Source of the DNA: Bremia lactucae
Taxonomy: Eukaryota > Oomycota > Peronosporomycetes > Peronosporales > Peronosporaceae
Length of the DNA stretch: 64,000 bases
Direction: 5' to 3'
Assembly (NCBI RefSeq): GCF_004359215.1
Contig: NC_090619.1
Span: 3,079,397 to 3,143,396 of the forward strand
This document shows, piece by piece, positions 10,300 to 20,197 of the stretch. The notes under the pieces were generated by a model. It was not told the DNA's origin, searched no databases, and worked only from the letters and a program-made list of their open reading frames with translations. Each line of letters opens with the position of its first letter. Positions within the stretch are counted from its first letter, which is position 1. The translations under genes were made by a program, and so were the position numbers.

Positions 10300-11364
10300 T
10301 TATCGATTAGGCTCATCTTCCACGCCTTTCAGAATATCATCGGGGGGTGGTAGAGCACTTGGCGGAGGGACTTGACCAGCAAGCCCTGACCAGGCTCTTG
10401 GGCCGCCCTCCTGAGCAAACTTGTTGCTCAGTTGGAGTAGTTCGAGGCATATGTGCTCGGACAGCGGAGGTCCGAGGCACAGAACCACGCTGCGGCGGAG
10501 TCTGTCACTCAGACTCAGGATGAGCTAAGGCATGAGCAGACTCAGAGCGAGGCTCTCAACAGGACTGTTGAGACGCTCTTCGTCTGGCCACATCACCCGA
10601 GGTCTATTCGGATGGACCCGACCAAGTTCGATGGGGCTGCAGCGCACACGATTTTTCACTGGCTGTTAGCCGTGGAGCAATGCCGTGTGGCGCTGTTCAT
10701 CGAAGACGACACCCGGATGTTGTCGTACGCCATGTCGTATTTGTCCGGTAAGTCCTCAGAGTGGGCTTACTTGGCGCTAATGGCGAACGGTAAAGTGTTC
10801 CCTACATGGGCGATCTTTCAATAAAAATTCGCGCCATGTATCAGCCGCCGAACAACGAAGTGTTGCTTCAGACGCGCTACTTTGGATCGCGACAGGCAAA
10901 GCGATCTCCGCAAGAACATGAGTAGGAGATGCGCTCGCTGACGGCGTCCATCACTGTGGGTCCGATACCGGAACACATAAATGCCCACGTTCATGAGCGG
11001 ACTACGGCACGGCCCATCGCGACATGCCCTTCTTAAAATGGTACTATCGACGATGGAAAAGGCAAATCAAATTGCCTTGGCTGTAAGGCATTCCTTCAAC
11101 AGTGCCTCGGTGACAGCTTAATATAAGCCGTCGGCCGATAAGTTGGATGCCACACCAATAAATTTGAGCAATACAGACGTAGTCTGCTACACATGCGGCA
11201 AGCGCGGCCGTATGATGGCTCGCTGCTATGCCAGAGTCCCTACTGAGGCTAAGACACCCAACAAGAGGACTCCCTACGCGAAGGGTGATTACAAGAACCA
11301 GCGTGCAAGACGCATGAGTTTTGCATCGATCACGGAGGGTTCGGGAGATGCAGGAGCGCAGTAG
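10300..11364 (+). pseudogene. A1 Gag, broken
   Basis: Frames at 10453-10824 and 11143-11364 plus a shifted piece near 10825-11030 line up with the Gag of A2. Visible parts: a Gln/Glu-rich helical N-terminus, RSIRMDPTKFDG with GKSSEWAYLALM (retrotransposon_gag), RQAKRSPQEHE, then a CCHC knuckle remnant CYTCGKRGRMMARC in which the metal-binding His is Arg. Stops and frame changes make it non-functional. Confidence 0.75.
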
Positions 11365-12600
11365 GGGCGGGATGTTCTACTGACGAGGACTCTGAAGCTA
11401 CCCTAAAGCTCACAGTTATCAAACAAACGAGTAGAATAGTTACTGAGGTTCCGAAATTTCCGATTTCAACCCTGCTGATCTATAGCGCTCGAATACGAGG
11501 CTATGGCTATGTGATGACCCTTATCGTGAAATTCAAGTGCATCACAGAATTTTGTGAAACTTGCGGCTCTTAAACAGAGATCGGTGATGTAGGAGCCGCT
11601 TTGCCAGGACAGTAAGCGAGAAGAGGCGATGTTACTTTTAGCGAAGGGCGCGCTCTTAAAGTCTGATGGAGTTCAAGTTGAACTCCCGTTGAGTTTTAGT
11701 GACTCGAATTCCCTTTTAAGTGATTGGCACAGGCCAGCCAGGTATCGCCTTGATCTTTCCGAATCAGGTCGTAAATCGTGTTTACCCACGATGCACCCAA
11801 GAAGTGAAATTTCTGTAAATATTAGTTCACGGCGCTAGGAATGGAGAGTTCGTTTGATCTCGTTTGAGGCATGCCATGGTTGGCAAAGTACCAACCATGG
11901 ATAGACTGGCGTACACGCACAGTTGCAAACAGTACGCAGGACATAGGAAAGGATGTGCTCTTGCGAGAGGCTTATGCATCTGATGTCGTGTACAACACGG
12001 TTGAGGGTGCACCAAGTCCTACTCAGTTCGGAGAGACTGGTGTTGTAAGAAGGACAATGACAAGTAGTCATGCGTCCAATGGTCCTGCACAGAGCCGAGA
12101 ACCTGTAGCAGTAAATATCGAGTTGACAGGAAGTCAAACGTCGCAAGAACTGGCACAGAGCCCAGAGCCTAGCACAGTTAGAAAGGGGTGCGTTAGCTGA
12201 GAGAGCAACGGCACCCGCTTCCGAGTCAATGGTCGTGGTGACTCGAAAAGCGAGTACCCAACAAATAAGGACGATCATAGGCATGTCAAAACGAGTGACC
12301 TTTGGATCAGTCCCGGTAAAAATAGAAGGGCCTGTTCGAGGCTGTCGAGGACAAAATGGCGGAGGCATCCTCAGTTGAGGTGCTACAGTACGTCTTGAAA
12401 TCTGGCAATGATTTAGTAAAATTTCTGGTGATGTCGTGTGATCTGTTCCTGTCCGAACTTAAGCAAGGAAATATTCCCGAGTAGTCGCACCAGCATTTGG
12501 TGGGCTGTTGCTAATCGTCCACAATGGATGAGAGCGTCTTAGAAACGGCCAAAAATAGACGATTCGCTGCTCAAGGTGGGATGCCTTGAAGGACAGCCCG
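11365..12600 (+). pseudogene. A1 protease and linker region, degenerate
   Basis: Weak similarity to the retropepsin area of A2 (RGYGYVMTL near 11490-11530), then a linker whose recognisable block MPWLAKYQPWIDWRTRTV (about 11871-11925) is nearly identical in A2 at 24048-23995. The IDW segment is a usual marker of the protease-to-RT stretch in oomycete Gypsy Pol. No intact active site. Confidence 0.6.
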
Positions 12601-12613
12601 TTTTTTTGAAATT

Positions 12614-13000
12614 ATGTGGAGAAACCGTGATGTGTTCTTAGAAGAAGTGCCGAACCGCCTACTGGCTGATAGGGGTATCGGGCACGAAATTAATTTGGAA
12701 TCTGGCACGAAGTATTTTTTGACCAGGCAATGGCCGTTACCAAAAGAACAAGTCGATTATCTCGATGTGTTTTTCGACGAACGAGCCAAGGCTGGACATG
12801 TGTGTGAGAGCAAGTCGCCTCACTGCAGCCCAACCTTCTGTGTGCGTACAGATGAATGGCGCGTGGTTCACACTTACAATAAGCTGAACAAGGCCACCAT
12901 ACCGGCGCCTGCGGAAAGAGATCATGTTGAACTCCATGGGAAAGTCAACTATCTTTTCCGCGATGGATTTAAAAGATGGCTACTATCAGGTATTCATGAG
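12614..13000 (+). pseudogene. A1 reverse transcriptase, N-terminal part
   Basis: HRDVF-like start, then GIGHEINLESGTKYF, SPHCSPTFCV and TDEWRVVHTYNKLNKATIP, the fingers/palm entry of Gypsy RT. A frame shift near 12920 leads into STIFSAMDLKDGYYQVFM, which carries the first catalytic Asp. Coding similarity in this sense stops at about 13000; the next part of RT is found inverted, starting on the minus strand at about 15320. Confidence 0.75.
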
Positions 13001-15320
13001 AGGGTAGCAGTACTTAATAGTACTTTTATCATCACTATAAAGCGTTAATTGTTGTTGCGACCATGTTGGTTCGCATGTCGTTTTTGCTTGTTTTTTGCAC
13101 TTACCGTTGCGTCACGGACTTTTCGTGTAATGGCTAATCGCTCATCCACAAAGCGTTGAGCATCGCTCACGCTTATAACATCAAGCTCGCCTATAACACC
13201 GCCGAGAGGTCGGCCTTAGGACGTAGCTGTCAATAACGAACCATCGCTGTTGTTAAAGAACCCAGGCATTTTTAGCCGTGACTCCATACTGACCACTGCT
13301 AAAGCGGCAGGGTCACTAGGGCAAGGTTCCGTCGTTGACAGAATATCCTCACGCATCATCGTCATATTGACGAAACTTTGCCCCTCTTTCTTATTGAGCG
13401 TAGTGAGGGGCCCATCCCCACCAAGACCCGGGCTGCGCACAAACAAGACTGGCGTCCGAGGATGGCGCAGTCCGTTTATTTAACACGGTGTCTCACCCGT
13501 ACTGGCATGGACACTGTTATTTATAGCGAACTCCAAGAAGATCGACTGTTTGCTCCAATCTTTAAGAGTCTCCTATCCGCCACGACCCGATTGGTACATT
13601 CCGTTTGGCCATAGGTCTAAGAAGATCGGCTGAAGACATGTGGTACTTTCTATCCGGCAGCTGAAACACATGACGCCAAAAACGAGACGTAAAACGTGGA
13701 TTCCAGTCCGATACTATGGATTCGGGCATACCGTGTAGTCGGTACACATGATTAGGAACAAGAGAGCTGCTTCCTTGGCTGAGATCGATAAGCTACATGG
13801 TGCTAAATGTACCATTTTGCTCAATCTGCTACAAAGACGACGAGCCCGTCCGGGTCAGGAGTCATACCAAACATGAAGTCCAGACTGACCGACTTGTAAG
13901 AATCCGTTGGAATCCGCGGCGGTTTAATGGCGCACTGCTGGACACTGCAAGCTTCATGCGCTGACACTGTTCGGAAGAGCGAATATAGTTGGCCACCAAT
14001 CTATATACGTGTGGCCACCAAGATTCCTCTGACATTCGTAAAAATGTTATAGATGCCCACTAAATCGTGCATATGGTGCTCGTGAAGGATCATCAGCTTA
14101 CGATCTGTGTCATGAGGCACATAGATCTCAAGGGATCAAAAGGTGACAGCTGATGCCATAACAGACCATCGCTGTAGCTAAAGCGATTCAGCTTAGCTTT
14201 CAAATTGGACGGAAGAGAAACCTTTCATCCAACAGCAGGCGACAATGGTCATCCCGACGGTAGATCTCTTGTACATCAGAGGCTAATGAGCTCGTCACGT
14301 GGTATGCCTTCATGGCTGCCGATGTTGACGGCTGAAATTGTGCTTTAGCACTAAACACACTTTTCTGGTATCTTACCTCGTAGTCTGGTCTACGCGATAA
14401 AGCGTCAGCCAAGAAATTTGACTTACCCGGCTTGTACTCAACTTTAAAATTAAATTCAGAGAAGAATGTAAGCCATCTTGCCATTCTTGGCGAGAGATGC
14501 GGTGAGTTTATTGCGGTCCGCAGTGATGCGTAATCCGTATAAACCTCAAATGATTCAGTGCTTAATTGGTGCACACGAAACTTGACAACATCATACTTAA
14601 TTAAAAGTAGCTCTTTGTCATACACGAAGTAATTCAATTCCGCGGCTTTTAAAAGCAGGAAATGACACGGTCGACGCCGTCGTCATCCTTCTGCAAGAGC
14701 GCGCTGCCGATTACAAAATTGCTTTCATCGCAGACGACGCTAAAAGGATTATCCGTGTCTGGCAATGCCAACACCGATGTCTTTACAAGAGATTGCTTCA
14801 CTGATGAAAACGCTTCTATTCGTTTCTTTTACCAGACCCATTTTGCATCCTTTTTTAAAGAAGTCAGACAAGGACTTAGTACGCTCTGCATATTCTTGCT
14901 ATAATTATGCAGGTAAGTAGCGAGCCCAAGGAATTGGCGCAAGCATAAATCCTTCACATGTCGTTAAATTGGCTAATCCTTTACCGATTTTGACTTGTCT
15001 GGGTCTTCTCGTACACCATGCGTTCCTTCGATGCATCTCAGCATAGGTATCGCGGGGACCCCTATGACGCACTTTTGCAAGTTGACATACAATTGGGCGC
15101 TCTCCAGAGTCTGCAATACAGCTTCTAAATGACGCATGAGCGACTCTATTTCGCTCTACTCTGCACGAATACATTGTCAAAAAATGGGGCGCGTTAGCAC
15201 GGTGCTGACGCGTCACGTGAGCCACCACTTGGTTGTATGTCGCTGGTGCGTTTTTCAAACCTTAGGGTATCCCAAGCCACTCCCAAAGCATACCGCTTGG
15301 GGTGCTTACTGCCGTTTTGC
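13000..15320 (-). pseudogene. A1 inverted block: RT palm, RNase H, integrase
   Basis: Read on the minus strand from 15320: AVSTPSGMLWEWL and KNAPATYNQVVAHV (RT), FFDN in place of the YFDD catalytic box (about 15190-15170), RNase H (14637-14200) with YTDYASLRTAINSPHLS and the linker LADALSRRPDYE, then an integrase remnant with YRLHGMPESIVSD (about 13747-13700). The block begins exactly where the plus-sense RT stops and ends where the plus-sense integrase tail resumes, so it is best explained as an inversion inside one element. Many stops. Confidence 0.75.
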
Positions 15321-16121
15321 TGCTTTATCGGACCCTACCTAAAAGCTCAGATTCTGTGCTGCCTGAAGTTACCACGAACTTAATTCCGCATTCCATCAGG
15401 CCGTTTACGGTGGTCGAGGAGCTTGGAGACCTAAATTATAGACTCACACTACCACCGTATATAAAGACGCACCCTGTCTTTTACGTGGGGCCGTCAGAAG
15501 CGGTATGTTAATCAAGAAGATATCACATACCTTAATCCGTGCAAGGAGGTGGCTGGTGACGCCGACCTTGGGTCGACGTCGATCATGGGGGAGACGTGGG
15601 AGGTGAAAGACCTCCCTCAGACAATCTCCTCCCACCAGGATACGGACTTGGACGCGCATATTGAGATCCTTCAACATCAGCTTTTCCGAATAGTCCAGCC
15701 GAAGTTTTAGCTTTCCGTAACCCTGGCAAACGCTCGAGCGGACATCGTGGAGTTCCGAAGTCAGTCGCGAGACTTGACTTGCGAGGTCCCCGATCCGCCG
15801 TTCAGCACCGCGCACTTTGTACAAATGCAGGACAGGCTGCCGTGAGTAGGTGGGCAAAAACGATACTGCTATCAGGCGCCACCTGCATTAGCGGACGTTG
15901 GTGGGAACCAACGCTTTCTTGTTGGAATGTTGCTTGCCCACCGCTCCGTGAAGCGTAAGCTTCAGATCGTCGTCCAGCGGACAGGATACCTGAAGAGTTT
16001 TGACTCGAGGGAGCCGGTCGATGCCCTGCGCGTCGACATGCCGGGACTGGTGTCTGCCTATGAGAAGTTTGCACCAAATGTCACTCCGTTAGTTCCAAAT
16101 GGGCTAGCAGGAGCAGCGTGA
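15321..16121 (+). pseudogene. A1 integrase C-terminus and chromodomain
   Basis: PFTVVEELGDLNYRLTLPPY (15400-15465) is the GPY/F-type integrase tail; a linker with ARADIVEFRSQSRDLT follows; then NQRFLVGMLLAHRSVKRK ... DALRVDMPGLVSAYEK (about 15895-16070), the chromodomain that targets chromovirus integration to marked chromatin. Frame shifts and stops interrupt it. The minus strand over the same bases encodes a coiled-coil frame also conserved in the other copies. Confidence 0.7.
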
Positions 16122-17040
16122 TGAAGAGAAGCAAGGGGTACATTAATGCTTATGACTTCTCTCACACGCAAATGAGCGGAGATGATTCGTTGCGACCGTT
16201 GTTTCGCCGAATCGCTATGTGGCAGAAAACGGCGTAGGAATTCTGCTTCGTATTGGTTGGTTATTTCATTCGAACGCAACGCAAGCGGGATCGGGGAAAC
16301 ACGGCCAAGCGATCTCCCTTAATGCAATCCAATAATGGTAGACGCCATCATAATAATTGTGAGCGTCTGTTATTGCGCGCTCTAGGAGCGACGCACTAGT
16401 TTCCATCCGAACGAGAATATTCGTATGGAGGTGGCATAGGAAGTATGCCACCAGTCACATAGCCACGTTCGATACAGTTTAATTGTGACACCGACTGGAC
16501 ACGATCACGAGCCATAGATTAAGCTCTATGCTCAGGATCTTTTGCATCAGACTCACCATTGCGGATGGTCTGAACGACAGTTGTTGGAGTACGCAACTGA
16601 GAGGCAACTGCATATGTATGGGCAGTGGTTTCATGAATGGTCGCTGTGCTAGTTGGCGCAGACGACGAGACACTTGCCTTGTTGACGGTAGGCACGTTTG
16701 TCTTCGCAACATTAGGCGTCTCCATGTTGAGAGCAATGGGTGAATTGTGGATAGCGCAATCACCCTTTACCATTAGCTCACTGCTTTCATCACCACTTTG
16801 TGGTGATGGCAGCTGTGTCGACCCATTATAGTCGACAATGAGCAACGGATTTACATCCTCACTGTGCAAATGGGATGGATCATTGCGTCCAGTTGACAGT
16901 GCGACAGCAGCACTAGCTGCCGGCGTTGCAACCGTGAGAGTAGGCGACGGCAGCGTATTATCGCAGCGCGTACGCTTTGTTTTGGGTTGTGTGGGTGTCT
17001 TTGCAGACGAACCATCAGCTCTGTCCCCTTTAGATGGCAT
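15640..17040 (-). pseudogene. Antisense ORF of Gypsy family A, A1 copy
   Basis: Not a recognised family. It starts with ATG at 17040, about 150 bp inside the 3' LTR and on the strand opposite to gag-pol. The first 173 codons are open (17040-16519): MPSKGDR start, a basic PKTKRTR stretch that could be a nuclear signal, then Ser/Thr/Pro-rich sequence with LIVDYN and LPSPQS blocks. Beyond, in shifted frames, come SLLERAITDA, FPDPACVAFE, KQRSQR and a C-terminal heptad-like segment ERRIGDLASQVSRLTSELHD. The same blocks in the same order occur at 20198-21655 and 47962-49325. I cannot assign a function; candidates are an antisense regulatory protein or a captured gene. Confidence 0.55.
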
Positions 17041-17175
17041 TAGGAGTGCCGTGTGATGACACCCTAGTTAGTGCACACACTTGTCGCTGAAGGAGTGTGA
17101 AGCGGCGCGTCGCAGACGGCTCGCTGTCCCTCGTTCCTTCCTTTAACGTTGCTTACAAAAATTGTAAAATTGTTC

Positions 17176-17190
17176 TAAAGGGGAGTGGGG
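17176..17190 (+). other. A1 polypurine tract
   Basis: AAAGGGGAGTGGGG lies immediately upstream of the 3' LTR, the expected site of plus-strand DNA priming. It fixes the sense of A1 as plus. Confidence 0.6.
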
Positions 17191-17645
17191 TTATTGGCTA
17201 ACTGCCTCATGTTACACGCCCGTTAAGTACACTTAACGAGGAGGACAATTACTTCATGTGAAGTTAATTGACCTGTCACTCGGTTGAGGTTCACATAGTG
17301 ATCCCCCTTGTGTATGTGATGCGCACAGGTGCATTCACATTAAATAAGATGACGTCTGGGGCTGACGTCATCTGCGAGCCGACGAATTTATGATAAATGC
17401 GCCCGCCAATTAGAGATGCACATCTACAGAGATGGCATCTAATCATTGCGTAAAACGTATTCTATTGACTTTTATTTAATATTAATCAGTCTAAAATCAC
17501 TTCTTAGTTAACAAGTGCGTAGGTGAAGCCGGATTACCGCTTCCGTGACGACACTTGTCCTACGGTACTTAGTTCGTGGGTGAGGTCGCTTAGGCGACCA
17601 CCAGCTACCTCACTGTGCTTAAAAATGTGTGCTTAATTAGAGCAA
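17191..17645 (+). repeat. A1 3' LTR
   Basis: Shares GGCTAACTGCCTCATG start, the GATGACGTC/GACGTCATC pair and GGTGAGGTCGCTTAGGCGACC with the 5' LTR. It is shorter at its 3' end (about 50 bp missing before the GTGTGCTTAA block). Confidence 0.7.
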
Positions 17646-17794
17646 CCTCAGATATGATGTTGTTTCACCTCTTGTTTCACCCATAACAATATCAGTGCGA
17701 CCAATCATAACTCCTACACACATAAAGACAACACATCAAGCTATATTAGCCCCCTAACACGTGACCCACCTCCCTCGGACTGAAAATTCCAAAT

Positions 17795-17849
17795 AAAAAA
17801 GGGTGCGAAGTTAAGGAAAGGGTGTGAATATACCAATTTCCTAAATAAA
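17795..17849 (+). repeat. Direct repeat, left copy (pair with 18531-18588)
   Basis: AAAAAAGGGTGCGAAGTTAAGG ... GTGTGAATATACCAATTTCC matches 18531-18588 with a few changes. The pair flanks a family B repeat and may be the ends of an older element or an insertion duplication. Confidence 0.5.
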
Positions 17850-18058
17850 TATTTTTTTTCTTTTTTATTATACTAAGTCTACCTTAGTATTGACTTTTAA
17901 TTGCTCAGATTTTTAGCAAATAGAAACCCTTCCTCTGCACGTCTTGTACGTGAATTATTCGGCGGCACCTTACCTTAACTGATACCAGTGCATGCTAGCT
18001 AGTACTGAGGCAGTACTAGCGAAAGGTGCGCTTCGTTACACAGAATTAGCCCGTTTCA
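17850..18058 (-). repeat. Family B repeat, copy 3
   Basis: On the minus strand it begins TGTGTAACGAAGCGCACC and contains AGTACTGCCTCAGTACT and ACGTGCAGAGG as in copy 1. Confidence 0.6.
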
Positions 18059-18530
18059 TAAGTATTATATTACCTATACGAAGAATAAAACAGAATAATA
18101 AAGAAAATTATATTTATTGACTGTTCTTACACATGGTAATATTGTATTAGTACCGTGATAACTGTCTAAATTCGTTAAAATGGCATTTACCTGAAGGCGG
18201 GCACTTCTATGGCAGCCACAACACCGGGCAGCCATCTGCATACCAGTACTGACCACTTTCCGCTTACTAAACGTTTCTATTCTATATCAATAGAACCACC
18301 CTTTCAACACCACTATTATGTCTTCTTCTCCCGCGCCATTCACGTCTGCTTTGTCATTACCTATGCTATGCTCATCCACACCAACACAAAAATATGCTTC
18401 CTCCCCCAGAGGTTGAGTTTTCTGGCCGAGAACAGCTTGAAGATGCTGTGCAGTCTTTTGCTCGCGGTCAAGCAACGGTGTTTCGATAAAAGTTCAAATA
18501 CAGAAAAGCGGGTATACCTAATCTAAAATA
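18059..18530 (-). other. Unassigned sequence with a short open frame
   Basis: A minus frame (18475-18287) reads EQKTAQHLQAVLGQ followed by GEEAYFCVGVDE. This looks coding-like but I do not recognise it; upstream minus sequence to 18180 has no long frame. Confidence 0.25.
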
Positions 18531-18588
18531 AAAAAAGGGTGCGAACTAAATGAAAAAGGTTGTGAATATAGCAATTCCCTTAATATAT
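18531..18588 (+). repeat. Direct repeat, right copy (pair with 17795-17849)
   Basis: See the left copy. It ends about 50 bp before the MULE terminus at 18641. Confidence 0.5.
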
Positions 18589-18949
18589 TATGTTTCTACG
18601 TATTTCGATAGTTTTCTGACTGATCTATAAATTAATTTAAGGGATCCGCTAACCACCCCACAGTTTCGCTAACCCCCCCCCAATGCAGAACCACTAAGCT
18701 TAAGTCGCGAGCAATGATTGGCTTCTTTTTTTACTAACGAAATTTGACTGGCTGTACGTATATATGACAAAATGGCAAAGGCTTGCATATGGAAGCTGAA
18801 AATGGCAGAAGCTTGCAAACATGACGTATGGAAGCTAAACTTTAACGACCATCACAACAGAGGAAGCATTGTTTTGAAGCAGTTATAGAAAACATCGTTT
18901 TGGAGCAGTTACACAATACTATGGTCTTGAATGAGTAATAAGGTCAGTA

Positions 18950-19489
18950 GCAGGAGGAAAAGAAAAGTGTTCCCAATCATCTGCAGTACCCAGAGCATCA
19001 AGGTTGATCGGTTGTGGAAGATCCGGATCTGCCATGGAAGCTAGATAGGCCGTGGAAGCTGAATCGGCATTGACATTGATAGGAGCAAATTTAGTACACC
19101 CTCTTCTGTTATGTCCCGTTTGACCACAATTTACGGCAGCATCCGCAAACGGCTCGTGATTGTGTTCCAGTTTGTTGGCCTCAATAACCCAGTGAGCTAA
19201 GTCTCCATATCCTCTTATTCGGCGGATTGTTCAAGCGGACTGACAACCTGTTCCACGGCTTCCTCGTACGGGTTTACGCTGCTGCTGCTGTTGTGGCAGA
19301 GTTGCGTTCTCCGAACATGAGCATTCCAGACAAATAGCTTTGGCTTCACCATCGGAGCAGTGTCCAACTCTCCTTGTTCTTTTGCAAGTAAACGCGAAGC
19401 TCTCATCTTGAGATCGACGGCTTGCTGCTAAGCGAGCCTCTTCGAAGAATTCGTAGATAGTATGGACAAAATCTTCGAATTGCTGCATA
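18950..19489 (-). pseudogene. MULE transposase remnant, N- and C-termini fused
   Basis: Minus-strand reading from MQQFEDFVHTIYEFFEEA (19489) through a Cys/Arg-rich FAR1-like zinc-binding segment and a CAG-encoded Gln run, then LAHWVIEANKLEHNHEP (about 19205-19150), the HNHEP end of that zinc finger. Four codons later it runs directly into NCGQTGHNRRGC (about 19130-19095), the C-terminal zinc knuckle. The whole DDE core (normally several hundred residues) is gone and the knuckle's first Cys is lost at the junction. There is also a stop and frame change near 19230. Non-autonomous. Confidence 0.65.
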
Positions 19490-19532
19490 GTAGTAGTAGA
19501 AGTAGTGCTACAAAATGGAAAGGGTTTGATAC

Positions 19533-20066
19533 TGTAGGCGGGCACGTCTCGACGCGGCCACGCTCTACTTAAGCACACACCCTAGCACAGCGAGGAAGCG
19601 CTAGGTCCGTCTACTCTTGCGTGCTGTGAGGTAGTTGTGGTGGGCGCCTTAGCGACCTCACTCAATGCACTAAGTACTCTGGTATACGTGTCGTTACGGG
19701 AGCGGTGATCCGACTCCTCGTGCGCACTTACCAAGTAGGAAGTAGTTTTCAGACTGATTCATATTTAATCGTATTAAATATAAATACCTATTTTAACCAA
19801 TCATAAAATGTCATCTCTGTAGAAAACACTACTTTGTATTGCGAGCGTATCCTTTTAAATACCTCGCGTAAGGGTTGATGCTAGGCGTCATCCCTCCTAA
19901 TGTGAATGCACCTATGTGCATCACATACACAAGTGTGGGTCACAATGTGAAATACACCCAAGTGGTGGGTCTAATTACTTTACTTAAGCAATTGACCATC
20001 GCCTTAAGTACACACAGTGTACTTGACGGGGACTGTGTAACATTAGGGTAGCTTTAGCCCGTTACA
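19533..20066 (-). repeat. A2 3' LTR
   Basis: TGTA...TACA ends, closely matching 25607-26138 and the solo LTR at 26436-26985. Confidence 0.85.
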
Positions 20067-20082
20067 GCATCTCCCCCTTTAA
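20067..20082 (-). other. A2 polypurine tract
   Basis: On the minus strand TTAAAGGGGGAGATGC abuts the 3' LTR start TGTAACGGG, confirming the minus sense of A2. Confidence 0.65.
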
Positions 20083-20197
20083 GATCGAATATACATTTTG
20101 AAATTCGTCAAAGAGGACAAAGGAGTAACGAGCTGCTTTATGCAAAGCTTAGCTCTCTCATTCACCCTTGCTACCTGTGTCTTACGCGGAGCCTAAT

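Larger units (their letters stand above)
9711..17645 (+). mobile_element. Gypsy family A element A1 (chromovirus), defective
   Basis: 7.9 kb element in plus sense: 5' LTR (9711-10220), Gag, protease region, RT N-terminus, an inverted block of RT/RNase H/integrase (about 13000-15320), integrase C-terminus and chromodomain in plus sense again, a minus-strand frame, a purine tract (about 17176-17190) and 3' LTR (17191-17645). Multiple stops and frameshifts plus the inversion show it is dead. The matching LTR types and the order of parts outside the inverted block support one element. Confidence 0.75.

Noticed and set aside
10300..10488. Minus frame over the A1 Gag start
   Set aside because: Gag similarity to A2 is on the plus strand; the minus frame is not conserved.
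19255..19300. CAG/CTG triplet run
   Set aside because: Short Gln run inside the MULE transposase remnant; ordinary microsatellite.
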